Program-made: the position numbers and the translations under genes
Shown here: positions 1-7,565 of the stretch, piece by piece
How positions within the stretch are numbered: position 1 is the stretch's first letter
Layout of the letters: each line of letters begins with the position of its first letter
NCBI GenBank assembly: GCA_016717305.1
Contig: JADKFY010000030.1
Coordinates: 1-18,668 of the forward strand
Origin: Flavobacteriales bacterium
GTDB lineage: Bacteria; Bacteroidota; Bacteroidia; Flavobacteriales_F; PHOS-HE28
Direction of reading: 5' to 3'
DNA length: 18,668 bases
The notes under the pieces: model-generated
The model's database searches: none
The model's input: the letters and a program-made list of their open reading frames with translations, nothing else
Told to the model about the DNA's origin: nothing

Positions 1-2
1 TG

Positions 3-416
3 CGATATGATTTCGACCGTGAGGTGGTAGAGATACAATCAGTTTGGTTACAAAAGGCTGCTCTGCTACCAACAAACGCTGAGAAAGTGAGTTACGTACT
101 GTCCTGGTTGGTACAAAGCAGCCTTTCGATTGATGAACTGGGCGAGGTCGTGGAGTTGGATAATAAGCGCAGAGCGAAGGGGCCTCTGAAGTATCGAAGC
201 GCAGCGGATCGATTCACCGATACAGTGGAATTGTTGAATGATGCACGGTCAGCTATCTTGGGTAGCCCTTGCGATTTCGACGATCGGGTGGAGTCCGATG
301 CTTTCAATCTGTCGTTCGTGTTGGCAAGGGATTTCGAATACGACCCGGCCCGTATCTTAGCAAATACAGGTATTGCCCTTGATGGATCTTTTGCGCGAAG
401 ATGCCGTTGCTCTTGA
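3..416 (+). CDS. N-terminal part of an HNH endonuclease-like protein (5' partial, frame broken)
   Basis: The frame is open from the left window edge, so the true start is outside; a GTG at 24 is only an internal possibility. The ~138 codons give a soluble, mostly helical, acidic protein with no motif I recognise. The frame stops at 416 after a short basic, cysteine-rich tail (FARRCRCS) that looks like out-of-frame reading. The next plus-strand frame overlaps it from 373 and carries an HNH nuclease domain. The residues before the overlap (ARILANTGIAL) continue naturally into MDLLREDAVALEDTADLG of that frame. I infer one gene broken by a net +1 (or -2) indel between about 370 and 400. Alternatively, the HNH protein starts separately at the ATG at 382. 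Confidence 0.5.
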   Translation, partial: RYDFDREVVEIQSVWLQKAALLPTNAEKVSYVLSWLVQSSLSIDELGEVVELDNKRRAKGPLKYRSAADRFTDTVELLNDARSAILGSPCDFDDRVESDAFNLSFVLARDFEYDPARILANTGIALDGSFARRCRCS

Positions 417-792
417 AGACACGGCGGATCTTGGGTCGATCTCATTTCCTGAAGGACAGGTCAAGTACTATGTGCATCGGCAAGCTGAACGGAATACAGA
501 AGTAGTGCGCATTGCCAAAGAGCGGTTCTTGTTGGCGGATCCACTAGCATGTTGCCAAGTATGCAGCTTCTCCTATGTGCAGAAATACGGCGATCTTGGT
601 ATAGGGTACATCGAGGCACATCACACGATACCCGTTTCCGAGATGAAGCCCGGGCATGAGACCAAGCCTGAGGATCTGGTCATGGTGTGCTCCAATTGCC
701 ATGTGATGTTGCATCGTCGGCGGCCTTGGTTGAACCACGAGAGCGATCGACACTGCCGACGATCGCAGTGGGAGCATGTACGGTTGGTTTAA
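373..792 (+). CDS. HNH endonuclease domain protein
   Basis: This encodes an HNH (His-Me finger) nuclease of the McrA-like type, which would cut DNA using one metal ion held by the ββα motif. Visible in order are a CQVC pair, FSYVQKYGDLGIGYIEAHH with the catalytic-type double His, a DLVMVCSNCHVMLHR second CxxC/H motif and the usual PWL ending. The four cysteines would hold the structural zinc. The C-terminus after PWL may also be shifted: an extra A near 733 would explain why the tail turns basic, and removing it gives LTTRAIDTADDR. The start is uncertain (TTG 373 or ATG 382) because the protein probably continues from the preceding frame. Such domains occur in restriction systems, mobile elements and stand-alone defence genes; no methyltransferase partner is visible here. 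Confidence 0.8.
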   Translation: MPLMDLLREDAVALEDTADLGSISFPEGQVKYYVHRQAERNTEVVRIAKERFLLADPLACCQVCSFSYVQKYGDLGIGYIEAHHTIPVSEMKPGHETKPEDLVMVCSNCHVMLHRRRPWLNHESDRHCRRSQWEHVRLV

Positions 793-815
793 CCCTACGC
801 ACGGTTTCGTTCATA

Positions 816-848
816 GGGATCCTGCGGCTTCGGTACCGCAGGGGTCCC
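816..848. repeat. Hairpin repeat downstream of the HNH gene
   Basis: The arms GGGATCCTGCGG (816-827) and CCGCAGGGGTCCC (836-848) are inverted and pair with one mismatch and one bulge around the loop CTTCGGTA. The arm sequence (GGGACCCTGCGG-like) is the same word found at the ends of the repeats at 2673, 6331, 7577 and 7750. It lies 24 bp after the HNH stop, so it could end transcription, but no T-run follows. I treat it as a member of the dispersed repeat family. Confidence 0.6.
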
Positions 849-941
849 GCCAAATGCGTGGTGTCCCTACGGAGGTAAAATCTCGGCTACGAACAGGTGG
901 GTCTGCTGCGCGAGACCTGCCGTAGTTTAGAGCACGAGTCA

Positions 942-1869
942 TCAGGTGCGTTCGAACAAGTTGTCTATACTAGCCTGAACTTCAGGACCAGGAGCTTCGC
1001 TATCTGCGTCTTTCCGAATGGGATAGGAATCCAGAAATGCCGAGCACAGGTAATCGACAGGCGCGATTCGCTTCTTAAAAGTATTGTATAGCGTCCAATC
1101 CAAATTCGGGTATGCCTTGGCCGCTTGTTCTTGGCTCCAAGTATCAACCCAAGGCGCAATATCCGAAGCGTCCCAATCATCAAGTTTGAAGTAATCCTCC
1201 TCGACATCCTCCAACATATTCGATAGAGTATTTACGCAAAATCCCACACACGTCCCGAACTCAGGCAAGCCGATTCGCGAGATGAAGTCGCCGCGGTTAT
1301 CGTATGAAGACCCATCCGCGATATACCCATAGGTAATGTTACTCTTCGAGCATATGCGTCTGCAATGTTGTAGGAAAGCCTCCACATCGGTTTCATCAAC
1401 GAGTCGATTTGCTCAACTATCTTGTAAACGTACCATCCATCCTCATTAAAGCCCTCAACAACCTCGGGCTCTTGGTGGCCAGGAAAGTGATGGAGATAGT
1501 GTGTGCCTTTCAACCGGATCGAAATCCCCGCGTGCTTGGCTTCCCGCTCACGACGCGAACAGCGAGCAAACAGAAATTCGATGGCAGATCGCCCAGGTTG
1601 AACTTAACGAGCATTTCAGTTGCTCTCAGAATGCGCAGTCCTGCCCTTCGGAGAATGTCGGCTAATCGGTCATACAAGTCCTTGACGGCTTTGTGTCGTT
1701 TCCGGGTGGCTTGATCGCTATGAGAACAGTTCATCACGCCACACTCGCATTGTTCATGGTCGAACAAGCGCATTATTTTCAAGAGTTCCGCAGTGAGCTC
1801 TTTCGTCTCTACGATCCGGACGATCTTATCATGGATGATGTCATATCGGCGAAGTTCCCTAGTGGCCAT
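942..1869 (-). CDS. Uncharacterised protein, frame broken twice
   Basis: I do not recognise this protein. It starts at ATG 1869, sharing one base with the stop of the upstream gene (TAATG), so translational coupling is likely. The N-terminal ~100 residues (MATRELRRYDIIHDKIVRIV...) are helical and contain CECGVMNC, a possible metal-binding cluster. The frame then slips near 1570: SNF continues as FARCSRREREAKHAGISIR, which leads into GTHYLHHFPGHQEPEV. It slips again near 1390-1410, where VEQIDSL continues as VDETDVEAFLQHCRR. The acidic, aromatic C-terminus (LEDVEEDYFKLDDWDASD) runs to the stop at 942. Corrected length is about 308 residues. The intact pieces are 1869-1510, 1513-1232 and 1385-942. 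It is the last gene of the minus-strand cassette. Confidence 0.5.
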
Positions 1870-2550
1870 TATACTCTCGTAGAAAGCCTTGTAATCCTAT
1901 AAGTCTCTTCTTTCAAATAGCTGTCGATGAAACGGTAACGCACAAGTTGTGGGCTACTTAATTTCATAACTGCCAAATGGACTTTTGAGTACAGTCTCTT
2001 GTTAAGGGTGGTGGCTTGTTCTTGTGTGCACTCCACCTTGTATTCACCATCACTCACTTCCATGCGTTGCTGTTGACCTTGCCACCAACTTCGAACAACC
2101 GGCCTGTTATGAAACATACTTTTTCAGTGAACTCAACCTAGGTCTCCTCAGGCTTCGAAATCGCTGGTCCTTAAAGGAACTTGTGAGGTCATGGACAGCG
2201 CTATCTACCTTGTGAAGAACTACATACTCCAAACCATTTGCCTTAATCTTGGTTTTGTATATCACGAAAAGAAATTTCACGGCTTCGGTATTGTCTGATC
2301 TACCCTCAATGACCTCTTGGATGTCGCTATCGATGACCGTGGCACTTGTAGGGTAGATAAGTGTGCTTTCAATTGAACCCTCCTTAAGCGAGATAAGAAC
2401 TCCATTTGTCTCGCTATATAGGTTGGCCAAATCAGTCAGGGACTGAAAAACAAGTTTCAAAGCATTAGCAGACTCCAGCGACATTTCGCTCAGCGAAACC
2501 TCGTTCCCCTCACTGTCGTGAGTGATCCTTATGCTTAGTTCATTGGGCAT
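1869..2550 (-). CDS. Uncharacterised protein of the patatin cassette, frame broken
   Basis: This encodes about 226 residues once corrected. The start ATG 2550 (MPNELSIRITHDSEG) is clear, with a normal mixed α/β composition to about residue 125 (HDLTSSFKDQ). The frame then degrades to a basic stretch and stops at 2107. A different frame reads VEFTEKVCFITGRLFEVGGK between about 2146 and 2085, and a third continues with VSDGEYKVECTQEQATTLNK down to the TAA at 1869. At least two indels are needed, plus one apparent TAG near 2140. The GR.FEVGGK element followed by a YKVECTQEQA strand-helix recalls an uncharacterised bacterial domain I have seen but cannot name. There is no signal peptide or membrane segment. 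It lies ~95 bp after the patatin gene and overlaps the next gene by one base. Confidence 0.5.
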
Positions 2551-2645
2551 GCAAGTATTGGATCAAGAGAGATTGCGTATGGAACATCTTCGCGATTTGA
2601 TGAGGTGAAAGGTGAGGAAAATAAACTAATTCATCATGCGGATGA

Positions 2646-3791
2646 TTAATCTTTCTTCGATCTCACGCAAGTTCTCCTTCTTAGGGACCCTGCGGGGTAA
2701 AGTTCTGAATACAGCTTGGCGCGTTCTGCCTCAAATGTTTGAAGTCGCACCCTATCTACGGGCAAGTCTGGAAAGTACTTTGCGATGAACTGCCCGGCGG
2801 CAATTCTTCCGGAGAGAATCAGGAAGTTCTTCTTTCTTTCATCTAGAGTAAAATCCGTCGTGCCTATGGGATGTGTATCGATGACGACGATCATGTCAAG
2901 GTGAGCTTCCACTATTGCATTTCCTCACCATCAGTAGTGATGTTGAGTAGGTCATGAACACGAAAGAGCTTTTCTGCGTACCCGATTTAAGATATAGCCC
3001 GATAAACGGTTTATGTTTGTTATCCTGAACAAAGCGCTGTAGAGGAAAGTTATTTCTCAGCCCCCCATCATAGACATTGGCTCCATCGACCTGCATCGGG
3101 AAGAAGTAATACGGAATAGACATGGAACAACGCGCTGCAAAGGCAGCATGAGCTTCCTTCCTCGCACCCTGCGAGTCGAAAACAAGTGTACCCTCTTTGA
3201 TTCGACTTGCGTACACTATTGTCCGAGCCGCCAAATCGGACGGTTGGATTTCGTTGAGCTTTGTGGCAACTTCTTTTGAAGTAGTTCATTTATCCAAGCT
3301 TGGATCGCATCACCTGGATAAAGACCCCTTTTTATGATAAAGTTCACGAGAGCACGCAGAGATGAAGCATCTCTGAAATCGCGAAAATCCTTATTGGACA
3401 AGGCCGTCACTAGTTCCTGTGGGTTGTAGCCTGCGCCGAGTAGGACGGCTGCAATGGCTCCGGCGGATGTCCCTGCAAAGGTGTCAAAAGAAAAATGCTG
3501 TTCCAGTTCAAGCAGCGCCCCGGCGAATGCCAGCCCCTTCACTCCACCCCCCTTTAGGACAATGGAATAAGGGTGCTGGTTTGAAACCACCAAGCAACTT
3601 ACTGACCGCCTCGTTAATCTCTGGCGTGACTGCGTCAGGAGCTTGTCGCGGCATGCATCACAGAGATGCCCACTATTCAATGAAAGAGTGATCTCTGTTT
3701 TGTCTTTCTTGAAATGAAATAAGCAGTCACGATCTTGGTCAAGATGCGAGACTTTAGGATGGGTTGCGCGAAACTTAGGCGTAACGAACAA
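2646..3791 (-). CDS. Patatin-like phospholipase with N-terminal CxxC segment, frame broken
   Basis: Patatins are Ser-Asp dyad lipid acyl hydrolases. The oxyanion-hole glycines KGGGVKGLAFAGAL, the nucleophile elbow GTSAGA (GxSxG) and, in the next frame, the dyad Asp in VYDGGLRNNFPL are all present. The frame changes near 3280 (LLQK then VATKLNEIQPSDLAARTIVYAS), near 2980 and near 2920 (to IVEAHLDMIVVIDTHP). The C-terminus may shift again near 2690; that alternative reading ends at 2626. The only start available in the first frame is a TTG at 3791, inside the last codons of the upstream gene, and no Met occurs before the patatin core. The region before the core has LCDAC and matches the end of the upstream protein in character, so I infer a single polypeptide starting at 4164 (about 510 aa). 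Patatins of this kind serve as membrane-attacking effectors in some anti-phage systems such as CBASS CapV; no cyclase gene is seen here. Confidence 0.8.
2673..2695 (-). repeat. Repeat-family end inside the 3' end of the patatin gene
   Basis: On the minus strand these 23 bases are identical to the left arm, loop and start of the right arm of the hairpin at 6331-6361 (CCGCAGGGTC, CCTAAGAAGG, AGA). The following bases ACTTGCGT still resemble the right arm CCCTGCGG. The match lies inside the last ~20 codons of the patatin reading frame. A chance match of this length is very unlikely. Confidence 0.75.
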
Positions 3792-4164
3792 GGTAGTATC
3801 TAAAGAAGCGGATCTTGTCGTTCACGAACTGGTCGAAATCGCGGACCGTAAAGACAGCCATGCCATCTACCTGTGACCTCGAACCGAATAAGTTCGTCCA
3901 CTTATCCGACTCTAGGAGACCGTCGACCACGAGGATGATAAAGGGTCGGTAGCCTTTGACTTTAGCCTTATAGTCCTTGAGCCAACCGAAAACCGTTTTG
4001 GTGTGGTACTTCTGCCTCCTGTATTGATGAATGAAACCTTCTGGCTTCTCTGGGGCAACCGTAAACTGGAATTCATGCTGCACCTTGTTGAGTGTGTCAC
4101 AAGCAGTCTTGCAAGATCAAGAAAGGTCTGCGGTGATCGTCAGCACTTCGATAGGATAGGCCAT
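3775..4164 (-). CDS. Uncharacterised protein, probably the N-terminal domain of the patatin protein
   Basis: ATG 4164 lies 5 bp after the stop of the preceding gene and gives MAYPIEVLTITADLS. An in-frame TGA follows at 4119-4117, then the same frame is open to 3775 (an intact piece starts at 4083). Because the frame is the same on both sides, the TGA is either an error or two compensating indels. Visible are a strand-rich core (RPFIILVVDGL), WTNLFGSRSQVDGMAVFTVRDFDQF, and FFRYYLVRYA just before the stop. The next frame begins inside these last codons and continues with RDCLFHFKKDKTEITLSL and LCDAC. I infer one domain of about 200 residues ending in a CxxC-bearing segment fused to patatin. Its function is unknown; it could sense or regulate the phospholipase. 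Confidence 0.5.
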
Positions 4165-4169
4165 GTGAC

Positions 4170-4529
4170 TTAATAGATCGCCCAGTATGGGATCTCGTCG
4201 TAAAGAGGTTTATTCGTTTGCGCATCGACAACACTTACGCCATACTTATAGTGACCCTTGTCATGGGCCACTTCTTCTGCCAATCGGGTCACTGAAGTTG
4301 CTGGCCCTGTACCTACCTGTAAGAACTGCCTGCTCCACTGAAATGGGCTGCCTTCTGCAAAATAGAGCGTGAATATAAGACCGTGATCATTGAACGGTCG
4401 CAACCGTTGCAGAACCAACGTTGTACCATTGAATGATGAAGCTCTTCGTGCAAGCGTGAGCGCTGGGATTTGAAGAAGATTTTTCGCTTCCGGCGTTACG
4501 ATGATCTTGATCGTGATGAATTCTGCCAT
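4170..4529 (-). CDS. Small uncharacterised protein, first gene of the patatin cassette
   Basis: This encodes about 119 residues from ATG 4529 (MAEFITIKIIVTPEAKNLL). A TTG four codons upstream is possible but less attractive. The frame is intact, unlike its neighbours. Alternating hydrophobic strands (LVLQRLRPF, LIFTLYFAEG) and an ending KYGVSVVDAQTNKPLYDE suggest a small β-rich domain. There is no signal peptide, membrane segment or catalytic motif. Its stop at 4170 is 5 bp from the next start, so the two are probably co-transcribed and translated together. The ~240 bp upstream (4530-4771) hold no gene I can support and should contain the cassette promoter. Function unknown. Confidence 0.65.
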   Translation of the reverse strand: MAEFITIKIIVTPEAKNLLQIPALTLARRASSFNGTTLVLQRLRPFNDHGLIFTLYFAEGSPFQWSRQFLQVGTGPATSVTRLAEEVAHDKGHYKYGVSVVDAQTNKPLYDEIPYWAIY

Positions 4530-4771
4530 GGGATATGTCAATTTCGATTTGGCCTTTTCTTTAGTTCCTAGATGCGGACATTCTTGACATTACCAATGTA
4601 CAGAATATGAAGGATGACACCGAAATGCCCATGCGAAGGTTGCATACTTGGAAATGCATGTGCCTGAGATTCAATTCTGCCAATTCAATGGCACCACTTA
4701 TTCTAAGCCTTTGCAGGGTCTCAGCTTCGGGTCCCTTCATTCTTGCACCCGTACACCCGTTATTCCGTGAT

Positions 4772-5219
4772 TTACTCCGTCGGCCCACCATCCACCACCG
4801 CCTCCAATTCATCTTGCACGGTAGCGGTAACCAAATTGAGCAGATCCAACCCGGTGCTGGACTCAATGGCATTTACGCTGGTGCGGTAGTCGCCCCAAGG
4901 CAGGGCACTTGCAGCTTGGGTGTTGGGGATGTCCACGGCGATCACGCGGGTGTTGGGGGTAATGCGGCTGAGGTCGTCTTCGCCTTCGGGTAGGACCAAC
5001 AGTACTTTCCAGTAGCGGGCGGGTACCGTAATGGTGCCACTTGCAAGGGTGGTGGTTGTGCCCCCTTGGCTGCCGGTGCCGCCGCTGCCATAGCCACCGG
5101 TAATGATTGAGTTCGTTACCAGGCGCTACCAAGGTGCGGGCGTAGATCTCCAGTTCGGCCCAGATGCCTTGGTTCGGTTGCGGTGCTTGGGGCATGATGT
5201 TGGTGTGCAGGCGCTATGC
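4772..5219 (-). pseudogene. DNA/RNA non-specific endonuclease (NUC1 family), C-terminal remnant
   Basis: The minus strand reads TNIMPQAPQPNQGIWAELEIYARTLV, then in a second frame SIITGGYGSGGTGSQGG, TVPARYWKVLLVLPEG and ends VDGGPTE at 4772. This is the characteristic C-terminal half of NUC1-type (ββα-Me) nucleases. The frame changes near 5115. Upstream of the TN-PQAP segment the frame hits a stop (near 5216), and I find no DRGH catalytic motif in any frame up to the start of terC at 5376, although it should lie about 35 residues upstream. So the catalytic half is missing and this copy should be inactive. Most bacterial members are secreted. The lost part could reflect a deletion, an insertion of the terC side, or a misjoined contig. 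Intact pieces: 5195-4863 and 4999-4772. Confidence 0.7.
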
Positions 5220-5375
5220 CTGCTAACGGCAGGGAATGCTGCAATCGTCCCAGCGGAGGCTTAGCTGTCGAGGACCAACGGTGCATTTGGATGAACCCCG
5301 TCCGGGCCACCCAGGTCCTTCTTAATTTGGTTCGGGAAGTTCACGCGCGGCGTTTTAGTGCAGACCTTCGCAGCA

Positions 5376-6081
5376 ATGGAAATACTCGACATCGCATTGG
5401 CCCTGCTCACCCTTATCGCCTTGGAGGTGGTGCTGGGCATCGACAACATCATCTTCATCGGCATCCTGTCGGACAAGCTTCCGGTAGGCCAACGCGATAA
5501 GCTGCGGAAATGGGGCATCGGCCTGGCCATGGTGATGCGTTTGGCCCTCCTCACCGTTATTTCATGGGTGATGAAGTTGGACAGCGACCTCATCACCGTG
5601 TGGGGAAATGGTTTCAGTGGGGAAGGAACTGATCCTGCTCGGTGGGGGCATCTTCCTGCTGGTCAAGGCCACCCGGGAGATCTTTCACATGACGGAGAAG
5701 ACCCATGCGGACGGGGCAACGAAGATCCGGCAGCCCACGTTCGGCGCCCTGCTTTCGCAGGTGCTGGTGCTGGATGTGGTCTTTTCGCTGGATTCCGTCA
5801 TTACGGCGGTCGGGATGGTGGACCAGTTGTGGGTGATGTATGTGGCTGTGGTGATCACGGTCGTCATCATGCTGGTGGCTTCAAAACCCATTATCGATTT
5901 CATCACCAAGCACCCCTCGTTCAAGGTGCTGGCCCTATCATTTCTCATGGTGATCGGTGTGGCCCTGGTGGCTGAGGGTATGGGGCACTACTTGCCGAAA
6001 GGCTACATCTACGGCCCAATGGCGTTCGCGTTCTTGGTGGATATCCTACAGATGCGCGTGCTCAGGAACAAGCAGGCCTAG
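5376..6081 (+). CDS. TerC family integral membrane protein (one frameshift)
   Basis: TerC-family proteins are polytopic inner-membrane proteins, linked to metal export at the membrane (for example manganese) or to tellurite resistance. The start ATG 5376 gives MEILDIALALLTLIALEVVLGIDN; the acidic residues in LEVVLGIDN and, in the second half, LDVVFSLDS are the two conserved repeats of the family. The frame breaks in a GGGG run near 5614: FSG must continue as KELILLGGGIFLLVKATREI. Removing one G gives a 234-residue protein, which fits the total length modulo three. There are about seven hydrophobic helices, ending LQMRVLRNKQA. The gene is monocistronic and its 5' side abuts the nuclease remnant. 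The frameshift looks like a homopolymer error, not decay. Confidence 0.9.
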
Positions 6082-6181
6082 GGGCCAGCCGCGTCCAGTG
6101 AGCCATACTTCAGCGGCCATCCCCTCGGCGGAACCATCTGTGCCGCGCGAGGAATGCGCGTGATGCCCTTTCAAACCCTGG

Positions 6182-6367
6182 GTTCTCGGCTATGGGGCGG
6201 CCTGGAAGAACTGCCATAAGAAGCGCCAACTGTAAACCCGGTTCAGGCCGAACAGTGAAACGTGAACTTATCTTCGGTCATCAACCCCAAAATGTAAAAC
6301 TGTTTTAGCACGAGTCACTCGGCTTCGAGGCCGCAGGGTCCCTAAGAAGGAGACCCTGCGGTGGCTT
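6182..6367 (+). repeat. Dispersed repeat, copy 1 (upstream of the T9SS gene)
   Basis: This fills most of the gene-free stretch 6082-6429. It aligns without gaps to 7598 onward at an offset of 1416 for ~135 bases, with about 16 mismatches in the first 121 by eye and an identical 32-base block (6216-6247 and 7632-7663). It ends in a perfect hairpin: arms CCGCAGGGTC (6331-6340) and GACCCTGCGG (6352-6361) around an 11-base loop CCTAAGAAGGA. Unlike copy 2 it has no left inverted end; the bases before it (CCTTTCAAACCC) match those before copy 2. The codon-position pattern of changes does not look coding. Confidence 0.85.
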
Positions 6368-6401
6368 AGGCCGTGTCAGCTGTTATCTGAAGGAAAGCAA
6401 A

Positions 6402-6409
6402 TACATTTG
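6402..6409 (+). promoter_or_regulatory. Possible Bacteroidota -7 promoter element
   Basis: TACATTTG matches the Bacteroidota sigma -7 consensus TAnnTTTG exactly and lies 20 bp before the ATG of the T9SS protein. No convincing -33 TTG element is visible at the expected spacing, so this is a weak call. Confidence 0.35.
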
Positions 6410-6429
6410 GTCAACCATAGCTCCAACGG

Positions 6430-7401
6430 ATGAGATCATTACTTAACGCATTGCTTTTGATCGCGTTCGGCGATCTTGTCGCCCAGCCGATCTTCACTTA
6501 TCCGCAGGCCCTGAGTGCAACCGAAGAAGTGGGGATCCAATGGTATGAGGCACAGACCTACACCTACACAGGTGGCCTCAATGGATATTTTAATTCCAGT
6601 ACAACTACGTGGGATCTTTCAGGCGGTACCTTCCTGGACCGGGACACGCTCGGCATTTCCTACTTCTCCGATGCGAGTACCATGCTCGCGGAGCAATGGC
6701 CTACTGCGAATCTGTTCCGGTGTATACATCTACCAGGGGAGGAGTACCAATATGGAGAAGCCTTCATCGTGACCACTGATTCTGTGGTCTATGTTGGACT
6801 GTTTGTTGTTGAGGTGGCCAGCTTGGACACCTTTACACAGAGTGCTTGGCAGGATCCCGTGCTGGTGACCGAGTTTCCTTTCAGCGTGGATGATACGTTG
6901 GTCAATACTGCTGGAACGAATGGATATATGTTGACCGATACGATCTATGGTTTGGAACAAGGCGTGCTTATTACACCCTTAGCTACGCATCCTGTGGCCT
7001 CGTTGATCGGTAAATTGGATAATGAAGCCGACTATGAAGCGCGGTTCTGTGAACCGACGAATTGCATGTTCGGGATCGCAGACTGGGTACCACTCGGAAC
7101 TGCATTCCAAATGACCTACTACGTGCGTATCACTGGCTTGAACACCGGTTTGGTCGAATTCGAAGAACCGGGGGTCACGATCTTTCCCAATCCAACAGCA
7201 GGTGAACTAACGTTGCGTTCCGAGGTTGGACCGATCACTTCTTTGCAGGTATTCGATGCGACAGGTAGGTGCGTTGCAACAAAGGGTGCTTGTGGAAGCG
7301 TTTGCGACATACATCTAAACCTAACCGTGGGTACTTATTTTCTAGTTGCTCATTCTGCCGCAGGGGCCATGGTCCGACAAGAACTGATCGTTACCAACTG
7401 A
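6430..7401 (+). CDS. Secreted protein with T9SS type A sorting domain
   Basis: The 323-residue protein opens with a Sec signal peptide (MRSLLNALLLIAFGDLVAQ). A β-rich extracellular region of ~220 residues follows, rich in Thr, Tyr and acidic residues, with no catalytic motif I recognise. The C-terminal ~75 residues have the layout of a type A sorting signal: VTIFPNPTAGELTLRS, then LQVFDATGRCV, then LNLTVGTYFLVAHSAAG and a final VRQELIV strand. That signal directs export across the outer membrane by the type IX secretion system, usually followed by cleavage and surface attachment or release. The gene stands alone between two direct copies of a ~185 bp repeat. The frame is intact. The cargo function is unknown; adhesin or structural protein is possible. 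Confidence 0.85.
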   Translation: MRSLLNALLLIAFGDLVAQPIFTYPQALSATEEVGIQWYEAQTYTYTGGLNGYFNSSTTTWDLSGGTFLDRDTLGISYFSDASTMLAEQWPTANLFRCIHLPGEEYQYGEAFIVTTDSVVYVGLFVVEVASLDTFTQSAWQDPVLVTEFPFSVDDTLVNTAGTNGYMLTDTIYGLEQGVLITPLATHPVASLIGKLDNEADYEARFCEPTNCMFGIADWVPLGTAFQMTYYVRITGLNTGLVEFEEPGVTIFPNPTAGELTLRSEVGPITSLQVFDATGRCVATKGACGSVCDIHLNLTVGTYFLVAHSAAGAMVRQELIVTN

Positions 7402-7565
7402 TCGGTTACCGGTTCAAGCAAGGTCGCTTACTTGATCGTTCGTTGTCGTGGCGGGCGACTGACATCGCACCAACCGGAAGAATGGTTCCCGCTAGTGATC
7501 CCGTATAGGAGAATTTGCGCCCTCTTTCGTTGAGTGCCGTGCATCTCTATTTCCTCCCCTTCAAA

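Noticed and set aside
942..4164. CBASS operon with CapV effector
   Set aside because: A patatin is present, but no CD-NTase active-site motif or E1/E2/JAB-type accessory protein could be found in any frame.
4711..4740. Further copy of the hairpin repeat downstream of the NUC1 remnant
   Set aside because: It shares only about nine bases (AGACCCTGC on the minus strand) with the family and cannot form the matching stem.
5600..5620. Programmed frameshift in terC
   Set aside because: TerC genes are not known to use one, and similar single-base shifts occur in several unrelated genes here; a homopolymer error is simpler.
6331..6361. Rho-independent terminator for terC
   Set aside because: The stem is strong but no T-run follows, the stop is 250 bp upstream, and the same stem recurs within coding sequence; a repeat is the better explanation.
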